Shown piece after piece: positions 12,726 to 24,430 of a DNA stretch of 64,000 bases. The position numbers and the translations under genes are program-made. How positions within the stretch are numbered: position 1 is the first letter of the stretch; each line of letters opens with the position of its first letter. Under the pieces are notes generated by a model. It was given only the letters and a program-made list of their open reading frames with translations, did no database searches and was not told the DNA's origin. Origin of the DNA: Neomonachus schauinslandi (Eukaryota; Chordata; Mammalia; Carnivora; Phocidae); contig NC_058404.1 of assembly GCF_002201575.2 (NCBI RefSeq), positions 68,252,064 to 68,316,063 of the forward strand, given 5' to 3'.

Positions 12726-12930
12726 GGGGCGCCTGGGTGGCTCAGTCGTTAAGCGTCTGCCTTCGGCTCAGGTCATGATCCCAGGGTCCTGGGATCGAGC
12801 CCCGCATCAGGCTCCCTGCTCCGCGGGAAGCCTGCTTCTCCCTCTCCCACTCCCCCTACTTGTGTTCCCTCTCTCGCTGTGTCTCTCTCTGTCAAATAAA
12901 TAAATAAAATCTTAAAAAAAAAAAGAAAGA
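12726..12930 (+). mobile_element. Can-SINE, young type
   Basis: Near-consensus copy of the arctoid SINE with 'ctccctctcccactccccc' body and taaataaataaaatctt tail. Perfect TSD AAGAAAAATACCCTC at 12711-12725 and 12931-12945. Confidence 0.96.
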
Positions 12931-12995
12931 AAGAAAAATACCCTCAAAAAGACTTACGGGTCATGTTGGATCGAACTTACAGCTTCAGCTGAGGG

Positions 12996-13247
12996 TCAGT
13001 ATTACACAGCAGTTAAGGGCACATCTCTAGAGTCAGATGCCCGGGTTTGAATCCCCCCTCTGCTACCTGCTGGCTGCATAACCTGGGCAGGACACTTAAC
13101 AGCTCTGTACCTCAGTTGCCTCATCTTTAGATAGCAGTAATAGTACCTTATGGTTCATTGGGGTAATGTAAGATTAATGAGCCTAAATTACATAAAGCCT
13201 TTGGAACTATGCCTGGTACATAGGAAGTGTTATATAATTATTAGCCT
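12996..13247 (+). repeat. MIR element
   Basis: The order matches the mammal-wide MIR: tRNA-like head with agttaagggcaca, the gggtttgaatccc box, the core 'ctcagttgcctcatcttta', and a tail through 'cctggtacataggaagt'. Nearly full length. Confidence 0.88.
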
Positions 13248-13337
13248 CTATTAGTAGAATCTTAAAATTAGACTTTCTAATTTAAATGATTAGGTGGCGG
13301 GATTGAAATCATTCAAAGGTTAACTATTTCAGGGCTA

Positions 13338-13440
13338 TGGAGAACTGGATTCTAGTCCTTCTTCCATCATTATGCTTGTATGATCTGACACAAGTCAGTC
13401 ACTTCCTTGAAGTCTCTTCATCTATGAAATGTAAATGAAT
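13338..13440 (+). repeat. MIR core fragment
   Basis: 'ttctagtcc' followed by a degenerate 'acaagtcagtcacttccttgaagtct' and 'tcatctatgaaatg' follow the MIR core order. Confidence 0.6.
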
Positions 13441-13499
13441 AAAAAAACATAAGTAATGTATTCCACCTCATGCCATATGGGGAATAAACTGTAGGAGAC

Positions 13500-13905
13500 A
13501 AGACCGGTGCAGGGATATGATTTAGGAGGCCATTGCAATGTAGCCCAAATAAGAGAAGCATGGCCCAAACCATGCTAATGGCAATATAGATGGTGAGAAG
13601 TGCTGGGACTCAACACTTCTGGGACTTGTCGATGGGCAGGAACGTAAAGGAAAGAGAGCAATCTGGGAAACTCCTTAAGTGCTTGGCCTGAACGACCAAA
13701 TGGATGGTGTCACCATTAAGGAAGATAGGAGAGACTGAGAGAGAAGCAGGTTTAGAGAAGGAGAAATCAAAAGTTCAGTTCTCGACATGTTAATCTGAAA
13801 GTTCCAATTCCATCTCCAAGTGGAGAATCAGAAAGAGAATCAAATATATGAATCTGGAAATCAAGGCAGGGGTTGGATTCGAGATATATATTTCAGAGTT
13901 ACCAA
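13500..13905. repeat. Ancient interspersed repeat (L2-like, family uncertain)
   Basis: The sequence resembles a common ancient mammalian repeat containing 'gaggccattgcaatgtagccc...' and 'caagtggagaatc...atatatgaatctgga' blocks. I recognise the text pattern but cannot name the family with confidence. Confidence 0.4.
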
Positions 13906-13927
13906 TATTTATGAAGAGGGGGGAATT

Positions 13928-14160
13928 GGAGTGGGAGACGAACCATGAGAGACTATGGACTCTGAGAAACAAACTGAGGGTTTTAGAGGGGAGGGGGGTG
14001 GGGGGACGGGTTAGCCCAGTGATGGGTATTAAGGAGGGCACATACTGCATGGAGCACTGGGTGTTATTCAAAAACAATGAATCATGGATCACTGCATCGA
14101 AAACTAATGATGTATTGTATGGTGACTAGCATAATAAAATAAAATAAAAATTTTAAAAAA
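13928..14160 (+). mobile_element. L1 3' UTR fragment (second-module type)
   Basis: It runs from 'gggagacgaaccatgagagac' through the G-rich tract to 'gagcactgggtgttatt' and the A-rich end. It is nearly collinear with 52891-53100. A short AATATTTA match flanks it (13904-13911 and 14159-14166), so the TSD is uncertain. Confidence 0.85.
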
Positions 14161-15254
14161 TATTTAATTATCTCCCAATGTTTTAATATAAGTGGGTTCA
14201 AAAAGAGAAGAGGATCAAGGATCAGGCATTAACTAAATCAAACCAAAGTTTAAAGGTCCAGCAGAGGAGCCAGCAAAAAGAAACTGACAAGAAATTGCCA
14301 AGGAATTCAACAAAAGACCAGGAGAGTATGGTGTCAGGGAAACCAGGTCAAGAAAATTTCCAGAAGCAACAAATCTCTAACTTTGAAAACCAGACCTAGG
14401 AGTCCCATTTGCAAGCAAAGATAAAGTCTGTCCCGATTCTAATTTTAAAATAGCTAACCAGACATCACATAGTCGACTGGAACCTTTAACTCTCCCCTAA
14501 AAGTTAACTACACATGTTGTCAAATGAAGGAATGAATGAATTAAAATTTTGGTTGAAACTGCTTCACCATTTGTGTATGAGAGATTGATGCAACAGAATC
14601 CCACCAGAGGAGGCGTTTTTCGCTGTCAACACATAACCTAGAAATTGAGAAGTCAAGTCTTGCTGCCCAAAGCCATTGTGAGTGTGACTGGTATGAGGAA
14701 GAGCCAGCAGCTTGAACCCCAAATCCCCCTGCAGCCAACATGGCTGTCTCCCTTCAGCGGCATGCTGCAATGGTTTCCAGCAGTTTTCGAAACCATTTAG
14801 GAACCCAGGGTAGCCAGCGGCTTCACGGATCACCGCCAACAGTTGAGCAATTCTATCTGAACCAAGCACACAGAAAGACTGAAAAAAAACAGCTCTCTCC
14901 TGATTCAGTACTTCCACCACTTGTACAAAACTTATATTCCGAAGTTCAGAATCCAGTTTTGTTTAGAAAGATTAAAGCAAGTAGAGATTTGCACTCTGAG
15001 AAAGTGACTTTTAAACAGAAAGGCACGGAAGCGCCATGTGTAATGTGTGCTACAGACTCCAGAGCCCAGTAGACGGAGTTAATAATGACTTTTCAGCCTC
15101 ATCTCTTTCCGTGTGTCTGCCATTCTTCGAGCCAGACCCCTAACATGATCCGCCTTGCGGCGTAAACTCTTTTTGCAAGAACATCCTATCCTGAGGTCCT
15201 GTACTCAAGGGAGATTAAGCACATTAGATAGGCAAACCACTGTCCAGGGGAGGA
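14161..15254. other. Unique sequence
   Basis: No repeat is recognised. An ATG in good context at 14740 opens a 110-codon frame to 15072 with no recognisable domain. It is not called as a gene. Confidence 0.4.
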
Positions 15255-15425
15255 TTAATAGCACTACTTAGCATTTATGTGGCGCTCACCTTCGTGTTTA
15301 TTGTCCATGCCTTACAGAATCCCTGCGAGGTAGGTGATCACTGTGATCCTCAGAGTTCAGTGAGGTGGAATGACTTGCTTGGGGTCACCCAACAAGAAAC
15401 AAGGCAGAATTGGAGCTTCGGTGTG
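15255..15425 (-). repeat. MIR element, antisense
   Basis: 'agcatttatgtggcgctcacc', 'ttacagaatccctgcgaggtaggt' and 'gacttgcttggggtcaccca' are in the order of the MIR reverse complement. Confidence 0.75.
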
Positions 15426-16082
15426 CTACCTTGCCCACGAGACATATACTGCCATCACGAGCAATTCATTAGCTGGAGCCAGGGACTCCAAACGCAAACA
15501 AAAAGGGAGAATCCTGCCACCTTCCCACTGCCAATACATTTCCCCAAGCAATCCTTTCCCAAATACAAGGCCAAAGTGAGAACCCACCTGGCAGTGCCCA
15601 CTACGCCGTGGGACGTATACGGGTTGGTCATTCTCCGCATTCCCACTGCCCGCCCACAACCTTATCCCTGTACGCACGCGTGGGAAGCCCCCGTGAGTAG
15701 CAGTCTCGGCTCTGTTCTGTGACAAGAGGTCCAGACCAGCACTATTTGAATCTCTCTCCTCCCCCAACGTGTACACATGCGTTCACACTGGGGCCAATAC
15801 CACATCGTATCTCTAGTTTAGAAATGGTTTATATCACCGTGCCTTTGGAAGCGCTCACCAGTATGGTTTCTTCTCACTTAATTTCCTCTCCTCTGCACGT
15901 ATGGCAAGCTGTGCTTTTTGAAGCATGCTTTTCCCTAGGACCCTTTTTATTCCCTTAGCTCTTGAATAGGGTCGATAGAGTTTATTATCAAGCAAGTGCA
16001 TCTTAGATTCATTCAAGTACAATTAGAACCGATGTGACTTAATAGGAAGGCAATCTCACAAAGCAGCTCTATTTTAATAGTA

Positions 16083-16300
16083 AGAACGTGGATTTATGAA
16101 TTGAGGAGACATGAGTTCAAATCTCTGCTCCAGCACTTACTGGCTATGTGATCTTCATGAATCATTGAGTCTCTCTGAGCCATACTCGTCTCACTCATAG
16201 ATCTGGATAATAATATAACCAGTAGGGTGATCATGAGGAAATGATATATTGTATGTAGAGAGTTTGGCACATGAGGCATTCAATAAATAAGAATCATTTC
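16083..16300 (+). repeat. MIR element
   Basis: 'agacatgagttcaaatctctgctccagcacttactggc' followed by degenerate core and 'tttggcacatgaggcattcaataaat' gives a nearly full-length diverged MIR. Confidence 0.8.
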
Positions 16301-16354
16301 TAGTTTGTAATGTTCTTGGGTTCCATGAATTTTGTTCTCCTAAAGCCAAATTCA

Positions 16355-16440
16355 AAAGTACATTGTGATGATTAAATGAGCTGATACAGGTAAAGTCCCC
16401 CACAGTCATAACACATAGACCTGTAGGCAATAAATGTTAT
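16355..16440 (+). repeat. MIR 3' fragment
   Basis: 'gtgatgattaaatgagctgatacaggtaaagt' and 'ggcaataaatgtt' match the 3' half of MIR. Confidence 0.65.
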
Positions 16441-16717
16441 TTCCCCCTACTGAGGGGGCCATTCTAGGGATACTCTGCCCCATCCTGATTTTATTTTACA
16501 GCTTAGGAAACTAAGACCTATTCCCAATTATACAAGGTGGTGTAGTTGCCATATTGGTTCTTAAGTCCGTCTCCTTTCTTGTCCCACGTAAAGCTCATGG
16601 CTCTTCAGGTTTATTAGACAAGTCCCTTTGAATGACAAATGCAGCAAATCCCACAGCTAAGATATTAAATAAGTAATAAAATAATCATAAAACTATAGTT
16701 AAAATGTAATTCCTATA

Positions 16718-16795
16718 TCCTATGTGCCAGGCAGTGTCCTCAAGATTTACATATATTAAGTACTTTAATTAAAATTAGAAACTCTTATGGTTCCA
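16718..16795 (-). repeat. MIR fragment, antisense
   Basis: 'tatgtgccaggcagtgtcctcaagatttacatatatta' matches the reverse complement of the MIR tail. Confidence 0.6.
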
Positions 16796-17283
16796 AAACC
16801 CAGGTAGATACGGAATGGGCCTTGAGCCCTATCCTGACCCTTTGCCCCACAACTCTGCAGCAGGTATGTTGGTTCACACAGGTAAATAAACCAAAGGCCC
16901 CAGACAAGGTGAGAGTAGCAGTCACACCACGTGGCACAATATGTTTTTTGCTAGCGATAGAGTTTTGGACAAATGCCCTGGCACAAGTCAGCAGCATGGA
17001 TGTCCCCTGCTCTGCTTGATCTACCTTAAGCACCTTATCCAAAAGGCACCATACGCTCCCAGGAAATATGGTCTATTTTCAAAGCCAAAGGAAAGAGGAT
17101 TTTCCATACTGGTGCAATTGATAGGGAGCAGGTCTGCCTGAGGCCAGACAGTAGCAGGAAAAGGCTTTGTGTTTCGTTGTGATTTCTTTCCTATGCACAT
17201 TCATCTTGGCCTGCCACACTTTTATTCCTCTAACCCCAAGCCCTCTGCAGCCAAAATCAATCATGCATGCCCACTTGTGGGCA

Positions 17284-17286
17284 TGC

Positions 17287-17318
<32 letters not shown>

Positions 17319-17325
17319 ATACATA
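17284..17325 (+). repeat. (CA)n microsatellite, interrupted
   Basis: Alternating CA units with several CG interruptions. The neighbouring frames rich in C, A, H and T or V residues are artefacts of it. Confidence 0.93.
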
Positions 17326-18190
17326 TTCCCTCTCACTGAGAGATGGAAGCGTGTCTCTGACTCCTCCAGGCATAAATTTTGGTTCAGCTTCATTAGGCTA
17401 ACCATCTGGGTCATTTCAATTCTGTTTCCAGTCCCAAAATAATTGCAGCCTCTGAATCAGCCATTCTCTCAACCCTATCTCTTCCCAACACCCCCACCCC
17501 CACCACCAGCTGCGTAAGTGTTAAACTTTTTAAAGAGAACATAATGAATGTTTTTGGAAGATTGCAGAATTTTTTTAATCCACATTGGATCAGGCGGTCA
17601 GAGGTCTAGAGTTAATCTCTATGTTGGTCAGAGCAAATGAAAGCCCGTCCTGTCATGGAATAATTATTTAGAACTGTGCATCCTCTCCCCGAACCCCCAT
17701 TTCTGATCTCTCTGAACTCTCTGATGTGACTAAGCTCATAATTGGGACAACAGCCAACAAATAAAATGTGACTCTGTAATTCCATCTGCATCCATCCAAA
17801 TTGTACTAAAACAGCTGCAAGGGCCTTTGGCCTCTTACTAACTGCTTGACTTTATTTATGCCAAAGGAAATGATTATAGTTTGGGTTAATATAATCAGGT
17901 GCAGGCCCTGTGAATCCCCAAGCTTGCAAAGGGTAAGCACCTAATGTATATAGAAATATAGTTGTTGGAAGACACTGTCTATTAAGTTCTTCTATTACTG
18001 AGTTTTTAAACTGGTGGGATTTTAAAGGGATTTTCTGTCTTTGCAGAAAACAGAGACAAGAAATTAAAATGGATCAGACAGGTCGTGACAAATTCCCCAG
18101 CCAATTACTTCATCTGACCATAGCCAAGTAAAAGGTGTCTTTAAAAATGTAAGAATGTAGCTACCTCTAAGATAAAGAGCATCATAAGTT
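17326..18190. other. Unique sequence, possible conserved non-coding DNA
   Basis: No repeat or gene is seen. The block 17640-18130 has low CpG, balanced composition and no transposon signature. Conservation cannot be judged from one genome. Confidence 0.35.
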
Positions 18191-18261
18191 AAAAAAAAAA
18201 AAAAAAGGTTTCTTTTGTTGTTTTTGTTTGCTTGACTGATTTCTTAAATTGCTTCTTCTTG

Positions 18262-18524
18262 CTACCTAATGTATTCATTCATCCAGCCAGTATTTACTAA
18301 TTTATTAATATTTATTATCACCTGCTAAAAGCTAAGGATAAAACTGCCAACAAGCCGGACACACAATCTCAGCCACCACAGAGTTTATGGTCAAGTAGAA
18401 GATACAAAGCAGTAAATACGCTATAGCATGGTAACCACATGGAAGTGAAGGATAAGGTATTAGGGAGACACTTAGGAAGAATAACCAACCCAGACTAGAG
18501 GAGTCATAAAAACATCTCGGGGAG
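18262..18524 (-). repeat. L2 fragment, antisense (left part)
   Basis: 'attcattcatccagccagtatttact' and 'ctgccaacaagccgga..cacaatctcagcc' follow the reverse complement of the L2 3' end. It appears split from 18903-19230 by the next two insertions. Confidence 0.6.
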
Positions 18525-18705
18525 GAAAAGGAACCCTCGTGCACTATTGGTGGGAATGTAAATTGGTGCAGCCACTGTGGTAAACAGTGTGGTGTTTCCT
18601 CAAAAATTAAAAATAGAAATAGCATATGATTCAGTAATTCTACTACTGGGTATTTACTCAAAGAAAACAAAAGCACTAATTCAAAAAGATATATGGCCTT
18701 CCTTC
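18525..18705 (+). mobile_element. Older L1 ORF2 C-terminal fragment
   Basis: 'ggaaccctcgtgcactattggtgggaatgtaaattggtgcagcc' and the following ~120 bp match the end of L1 ORF2. The frame is broken and no 3' UTR is present. Confidence 0.8.
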
Positions 18706-18711
18706 GGGGGG

Positions 18712-18902
18712 TACATGAAGAGAAAGAAAGATCACATGTCCCTTCCTCTTTTTATAAGGGCATCGGTATCTTCATGATGGCTCCACTCTCATGATCTAAT
18801 CTAACCCTAATTACCTCCTAAAAGCCCCACCTCCACATGCTATCATTTGGGTTTCAACATATTAATTTGGGGAGGATACAAACATTTAATCCTTAGCAGT
18901 TT
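18712..18902 (-). mobile_element. MaLR LTR fragment
   Basis: 'tataagggcatcggtat...catgatctaatctaaccctaattacctcc' and 'gggtttcaacatattaatttgggg' match the antisense of MLT1/MST-type LTRs. The same pattern occurs at 47013-47365. Confidence 0.65.
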
Positions 18903-19230
18903 GGAAAACCATATTCCGGGCAAGGACAACACAGTCTGTGCAAAATTCCAGAGGCTGGAGAGATCAAGGCTCATTCCAGGACTTAACCACAATTTTCCAC
19001 AGCTGAATTTTAAAGTGTGAAGGAGAAGGAAGTAGAAAAGAAGCTTGAGCAGTAAGAAAGGGGTGAAAAGATAGAATTTATCCTATTCAGATCAAAGGTC
19101 CACATTTTCAGAGTAGACAAATACCCTAATTAGATTTTGGTGATTAAAAGATTATTCTGTCAGCTATGTGAAAAGGAATTGGATGGAAGCAAACTAAAAG
19201 CAGTGAGTTAGTAGACACAAGGATTAAGTT
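18903..19230 (-). repeat. L2-like fragment, antisense (right part)
   Basis: 'attccgggcaaggacaacacagtctgtgcaaa' continues the repeat that begins at 18262. The right boundary is an estimate. Confidence 0.45.
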
Positions 19231-19904
19231 TGAGAATTGGTGAAACTGAGGACTCTGATATACACAGATTACTTTTTGTTTTAACGAGCTCAAAGAATAC
19301 ATTTTCCACAAAGGACATCTGAGGATGTTAGCCTATCAAATGTTCAGTGAGTCTCCCGTTTATTTATTGGAAATGTTCCTGGTTGGTGGCAATGGTAATC
19401 ACCTATCTGTCCACAGTTAGACCCTTCCAGGCCTTAGGACATTCCAAGCAGGGGTTTACCACTTCATATTCCCCAACCACAACAACCTTATATTCCCGCA
19501 GAATTAATTTTTATGGTTGCAAAAACCACCATTAGCAAACCCCATTACCTGAATATAGCATCTGGACTCTAAGTATAATTCCTGAAAAAGTCACCATCAC
19601 ATCCTGTTAATTGCCCACAAATCATATAATCACACGGCAGCTCTGAAGTACAGACCGATCTGTGGGCCGACACAATAATTCATCTCCTGATTTACAATGC
19701 ACGGGAGGGTCTGAGCAGGACAGGTTTTAGGAGAGCCCACCACAAACATGGAGACTAGTCAAGAGGCTGGGGAAAGGAGGGTGACCTCAACGCCCATGGT
19801 GATAATAGGAATAAAATTGAAGCAAGCTCACAGATTCAAGATACATTTTCAAGATAGAACTTGGCTAATGATGGATATAGGGGAAGACAGATTTCTAGGA
19901 ACTA

Positions 19905-20045
19905 TTTCTTTATTGGGATATAATTAACATTATACTTGTTTCAGGTGTATAACATAATTATTCAATATATGTATATATGGTGAAATGATCATCATGGTAA
20001 GTCTAGGTAACATCTATTACCACATCTAGTTATAAATTTCTTTTT
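19905..20045 (-). mobile_element. Old L1 3' UTR fragment, antisense
   Basis: 'tttattgggatataattaacattatacttgtttcaggtgtataac' followed by 'gtgaaatgatcatcatggtaagtc' is the reverse complement of an old L1M-type 3' UTR. Confidence 0.65.
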
Positions 20046-20564
20046 TCTTGTGATGAGATTTTTTTAAATCTTTCTCAAGAACTTTTAAGACGCATATTTT
20101 TAAATTAAGACTTGGCCATCTATATGGCTGGAATCTCACAGTTTCTTCTGTGTTTTTTAGAGACTTTCAGGCATTCCAAAGTCTATCAACATCATCAAAA
20201 TGTAGCAAAATGTTTTCCCAGCAAAGATCGTTAGGCCAACAGGGCAGATGAGGAACAAAATAATGAAGCAAAAGATGTTTGTTTTCTTTGCCCTCTATGT
20301 CTTTCAGCTCCTCCCTTACCCTCCAGGGGCTCCCACCCTCTAACTACTTAGGGACTTAGGGAACTCTGATCCTGGTGTCTCCAAACTGCTCTCCAGCTTT
20401 CTTGTCTTGGAAAATCCCAGACTCTTCTGCTCTGTTCACACCCATTCAAAATTAACTCTGCCCCCAGCCAGCTGCCAGGTGGGAAGGAAAGCTAATACCA
20501 GTTCCACAGCTAATAATGGTTTATATTTATACCAGATTTTAAGTCCATCACCAGCTGATGACAG

Positions 20565-20635
20565 AGTCCCTTTTATCTGAACCTCTGTTTGCTTATCTGT
20601 AAAATTAAGTGATTCGAGCAGATTCAGATGTTATA
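20565..20635 (+). repeat. MIR core fragment
   Basis: 'aacctctgtttgcttatctgtaaaatta' matches the MIR core. Confidence 0.55.
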
Positions 20636-20659
20636 AATTCAAATACTTACAGAGATTGT

Positions 20660-21345
20660 GTGTAACATGGATGAAAAGCAAACTGAGGTGTTATGTAGTG
20701 GGAAGGGGTGGTTTCTTTGGGGACTGTTCTGAAGAAAAGATTCACGGCAGCTGTAACTCTCAGTTTCAACGGGAAAAAAAACACTTTATTAATATTATAA
20801 AAATCTATAGAAACAGAAAGAAAAAAAGGAAATCTGTGCATAGATGAGGGCAATAGTAAGCAGTAAAGGAGAATAAGACAAAGTTACACCAAATCAGGTA
20901 CTTACAACATCCAACCTCACTAGCTGGGGAAGCTCCTTGGAGACAGCCAGGCTGGAGTCCTGATTGAGAGGCCTGGGTGGTGCATCCTCCCCTCAAGTAG
21001 ACTTCCAACTGACCATAGGGCTGTATTTATAAGGCAAATGACAGGGTCTGAAGTTAAACATTTGTTTGCCTATGTACAATTTGGAGTGAGCTGATTTCTA
21101 TGTTATCATGTCTTTACATATTCAAGGAGCCTGGGCTAGGTGTGCTTGTCTCCCCTCCTAGATTCCATTTTGGGGGACCAGTCCAGCCTGGAGCCAGAGG
21201 GGATATAAGGCAAGATTTACAGCTCTTAGCCTCTAGACCAGAAAGGCCAATTCTGACCCAGAGGCTGGCTAATGTTAACTAATCAGGCTCCCAAAGTTAC
21301 TTATGCAGCGTAAGTCTCACAAACAACATTCTTTCTCCTGCCTGG
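20660..21345 (-). mobile_element. Possible LTR, unclassified
   Basis: On the minus strand there is a TATA-like ttataaata near 21026-21034 and an AATAAA at 20785-20790 (tttatt on the plus strand), about 240 bp downstream. This spacing is compatible with an LTR U3-R-U5. I do not recognise the family, and no TSD was found. It may be a carnivore-specific LTR or simple unique sequence. Confidence 0.3.
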
Positions 21346-21439
21346 GTACGTACTGTAGGTCAGGACAAATCACAGGAACTTCCATCCATATAACACAGGG
21401 ACTTAGTGAGCTCCTTCCCCATATAAAAGGAGCAGCCTG

Positions 21440-21487
21440 GGGGCACCTGGGTGGCTTAGTTGCTTAGGCATTTCTGACTCTTCTAAA
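21440..21487 (+). mobile_element. 48-bp Can-SINE head with full TSD
   Basis: Only gggcacctgggtggcttagt and about 25 more bases of the SINE head are present, followed by ctaaa. The perfect 16-bp TSD TAAAAGGAGCAGCCTG flanks it at 21424-21439 and 21488-21503. Body and A tail are missing. Confidence 0.85.
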
Positions 21488-21856
21488 TAAAAGGAGCAGC
21501 CTGTATTCTGCTTCAATTAACTATTGTCCTGTAGGCTCAAAGTTGCCAATACTTGCAATTTTTTTTCAAGATAATTTGGAAATGCAGATAATTAATGTGA
21601 TTATCTAATTTCAAAAATTTGGCAATGTGACTAATTAGATATATATTTTTTTTAATTTGTGAGAGCCAGCACTGTGTAGGCCAAACAAAATGCATCTGCT
21701 GGCCAAATTTGGCCTGTAAACTACCAGTTGGAACCCTCTAGATTAGATAGTCTCTAAGGCTTTTTCTGGCTCCCCAACTGTGGGAAAATCTAAGATGACT
21801 TCACTTTCAGGACCTCATTTTTGTTGACCTTATAACACTGTAAGGTATGAGACTGT

Positions 21857-21994
21857 CCAATGTGGTAGAAGATGAAATTGGCAATTTCTCAGAATAAACA
21901 AATCATTGCTTTTATCTTGATCCAAATTTAAATGATGTTTATTGATATTAAAATTAATGTCATCAGGGCAATACTATATTGAAACAATGTGCAC
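21857..21994. repeat. Duplicated segment, copy 1 left half
   Basis: It aligns with 25436-25550 ('aatcattgctt', 'attaaaattaatgtcatc' shared) at roughly 70 percent by eye. The L1 at 21995-24344 separates it from the right half at 24345-24430. Confidence 0.6.
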
Positions 21995-24344
21995 CTTCAG
22001 CTAATATAATATTCAACAGTGAAAAGCTAAGATCAGGAACAAGACAAGGATGCCCACTCCTGCTACTTTTATTCAGCATAGTACTGGAAGTCCTAGCCAG
22101 AGCAATTAGGCAAGAAAAATAAATAAAAAGCCTCCAAATTAGAAAGAAAAAGTAAAACAGTCACTATATGCAGATGACATGATACTACTATATATGGAAA
22201 AGAGTCCTTATAGACTCCACCAAAAAAATGTTAGAAGCAATAAATGTAAAGTAACAGGATAAAAAATTGATATCCAGACAACTGTTGCTTTTCTATACAC
22301 AAATAATAAACTATCAGAAAGAGAAATTAAGAAAACAATCCCATTTATAATTGCTTTAAGAAGAATAAGATACCTAGGAATACGTTTATTTTTTTTTTAA
22401 AGATTTTATTTATTTGACAGAGCGAGATACACAGCAAGAGAGAACACAAGCAGGGGGAGTGGGAGAGGAAGAAGCAGGCCTCCCACAGAGCAGGAAGCCC
22501 GATGCGGGGCTCGATCCCAGGACCCTGGGATCATGACCTGAGCCGAAGGCAGACGCTTAACGACTGAGCCACCCAGGTGCCACCACCTAGGAATACATTT
22601 AACCAAGGAAATGAAAGACCAGTATACTGAAAACTGTAAGACATAAATGAAAGAAACTGAAGAAGACAAAAGTAAATGTAAAGATATTCCATGCTCATGC
22701 AATGAAAAAATTAATATTGTCAAAATGTTCTTACTACTCAAAGCAATCTATAGATTCAGTTCAATCTCTATCAAAATCCCAATGGCATTTTTCACTGAAC
22801 TAAGACAAATAATTCTAAAATATTTATGGAACCACAAAAGATCCCAAATAGCAAAAACAATCTTGAGAAACAATGAAGATGGAGGTATCATACTCCCTAA
22901 TTTCAAAATATACTAGAAAGTTATAGTAATCAAAACATTATGGTCCTGGCACAAAAACTGACACATAGATTAGTGGAATAGAATTGAGAGCACAGAAATA
23001 AACTCACACATATACAGTCAATTAATTTACAACAAAGGAGCCAAGAATATACAATCTGGAAAGGACAGTCTCTTCAATAAATGGTGCTGGGAAAACTGGA
23101 CAGCCACATGCAAAAGAATGAAACTGGGCCACTATCTTACACCACATATAAAAATTAACTCAAAATTAATTAAAGACATGAATATAAGATCTGAAAGCAT
23201 AAAACTCCTAGAAAAAAACAGGAGGCACTAAGTTCCTTGACATCAGCCTTATTAATGTTTTTCTCCAAGGGCAAGGGAAATAAAAGCCAAAATAAACTAC
23301 TGAGACTACATCAAACTAAAAAGCTTCTGCACAGCAAAGGAAGCTATCATCAAAATGAAAAGGCAACCTACTGAATGGGAGAAGATATTTGCAAATCATA
23401 TATCCTGTAAGGGGTTAATATCCACAATATGTAAAAAACTCATACAACTCAATAACAACAAAAATTTTCAATTAAAAAAAATGGGCAGAGGATCTGAATA
23501 GATTTTTTTTCAAAAAAGACATTCTGAAGGCCAACAGGCATATGAGAAGATGCTCAGCATCTCTAATTATCAGGTAAATGCAAAGCAAAACCACAATGGA
23601 TATCACCTCACACCTGTTAGGATGACTATTATCAAAAAAAAAAAAAAACAAAAAAACAAGAAACAGCAAGTGTTGGAGAGGATATGAAGAAAAGGGAACC
23701 ATTGCACATTGTTGGTGGGAATGTAAATTGGTGCAGCCACTACAGAAAACAGTATGGAGGGTCCTCAAAAAATTAAGAATAAAAATACCATATGATCCAA
23801 CTATACCACTTCTGGGTATTTATCCAAGGAAAGTAAAAACACTAACTTGAAAAGATATGTGCACCCCTATGTTCATTGCAGTGTTATTTACAATATCCAA
23901 GGTATGGAAATAACCTAAGTGCCCATCAAAGGATGAATGGATAAAGAAGATGTGGCATATATATACAATGGAATCCTACTCAGCCATAAAAAAGAAGGAA
24001 ATCTTGCCATTTGCAGCTACATGGATGGATCTTGAAGATATGCTAAGTGAAATAAGTCAGACAGAGAAAGACAAATACCATGTAATTTCACTCATGTGAG
24101 GAATCTAAAAGAACAAAACACACAAACAAAATTCATAGATACAGGGAATAGATTACAGGTTATCAGAAGGGAAGGGGGTTGGGAGGTAGGTGAAATGGGT
24201 AAAGGGGGTTAGTTATATGGTGACAGATGGTAACTAGACTTATTGCAGCGATCACCTTGTCGTATACACAAAAATCAAATTATTATATTGTACACCTGAA
24301 ACAAATATAATGTTATATGTCAATTTTACCTCAATTAAACAGAA
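21995..24344 (+). mobile_element. Old L1 (ORF2 RT to 3' end), interrupted by a SINE
   Basis: The sequence starts inside the ORF2 reverse transcriptase. The catalytic YADDM is encoded at 22167-22181. It continues through the ORF2 C-terminus (about 23700-23830) and 3' UTR to 'ctcaattaaacagaag'. ORF2 is broken by many stops and shifts. A SINE occupies 22389-22584. The flanks AACAATGTGCAC and GACATGTAAAC look like a decayed TSD, supported by the uninterrupted relative at 25550. Confidence 0.88.
22389..22584 (-). mobile_element. Can-SINE nested in L1
   Basis: Reverse-oriented SINE, TSD ACCTAGGAATACGTTTA (22372-22388) and ACCTAGGAATACATTTA (22585-22601), one mismatch. It splits the L1 ORF2. Confidence 0.96.
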
Positions 24345-24430
24345 GACATGTAAACAGATTTTTTCAGTTATGAAACTTGAGAATAATAAAGAAGGTTTTT
24401 TTTTAATACCAATAATATTATTTCTCACCA
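24345..24430. repeat. Duplicated segment, copy 1 right half
   Basis: 'acatgtaaacagattttttcagttatgaaact' aligns with 'ccatgtgcaaatagattttgtctacttatgaaatt' at 25554-25588. Confidence 0.55.

Noticed and set aside
12726..12800. tRNA-like A and B boxes in SINE heads
   Set aside because: These are tRNA-Lys-derived SINE promoters without a full tRNA fold, so no tRNA gene is called.
14740..15072. 110-codon open frame with an ATG in good context
   Set aside because: No domain, no recognisable homologue, no splice or promoter context, and overlapping antisense open frames of similar length.
15279..15722. 147-codon open frame
   Set aside because: It begins inside an antisense MIR and has no recognisable product.
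17079..17442. Cys/Val/Ala/His-rich frames
   Set aside because: They are translations of the CA/CG microsatellite at 17284-17325.
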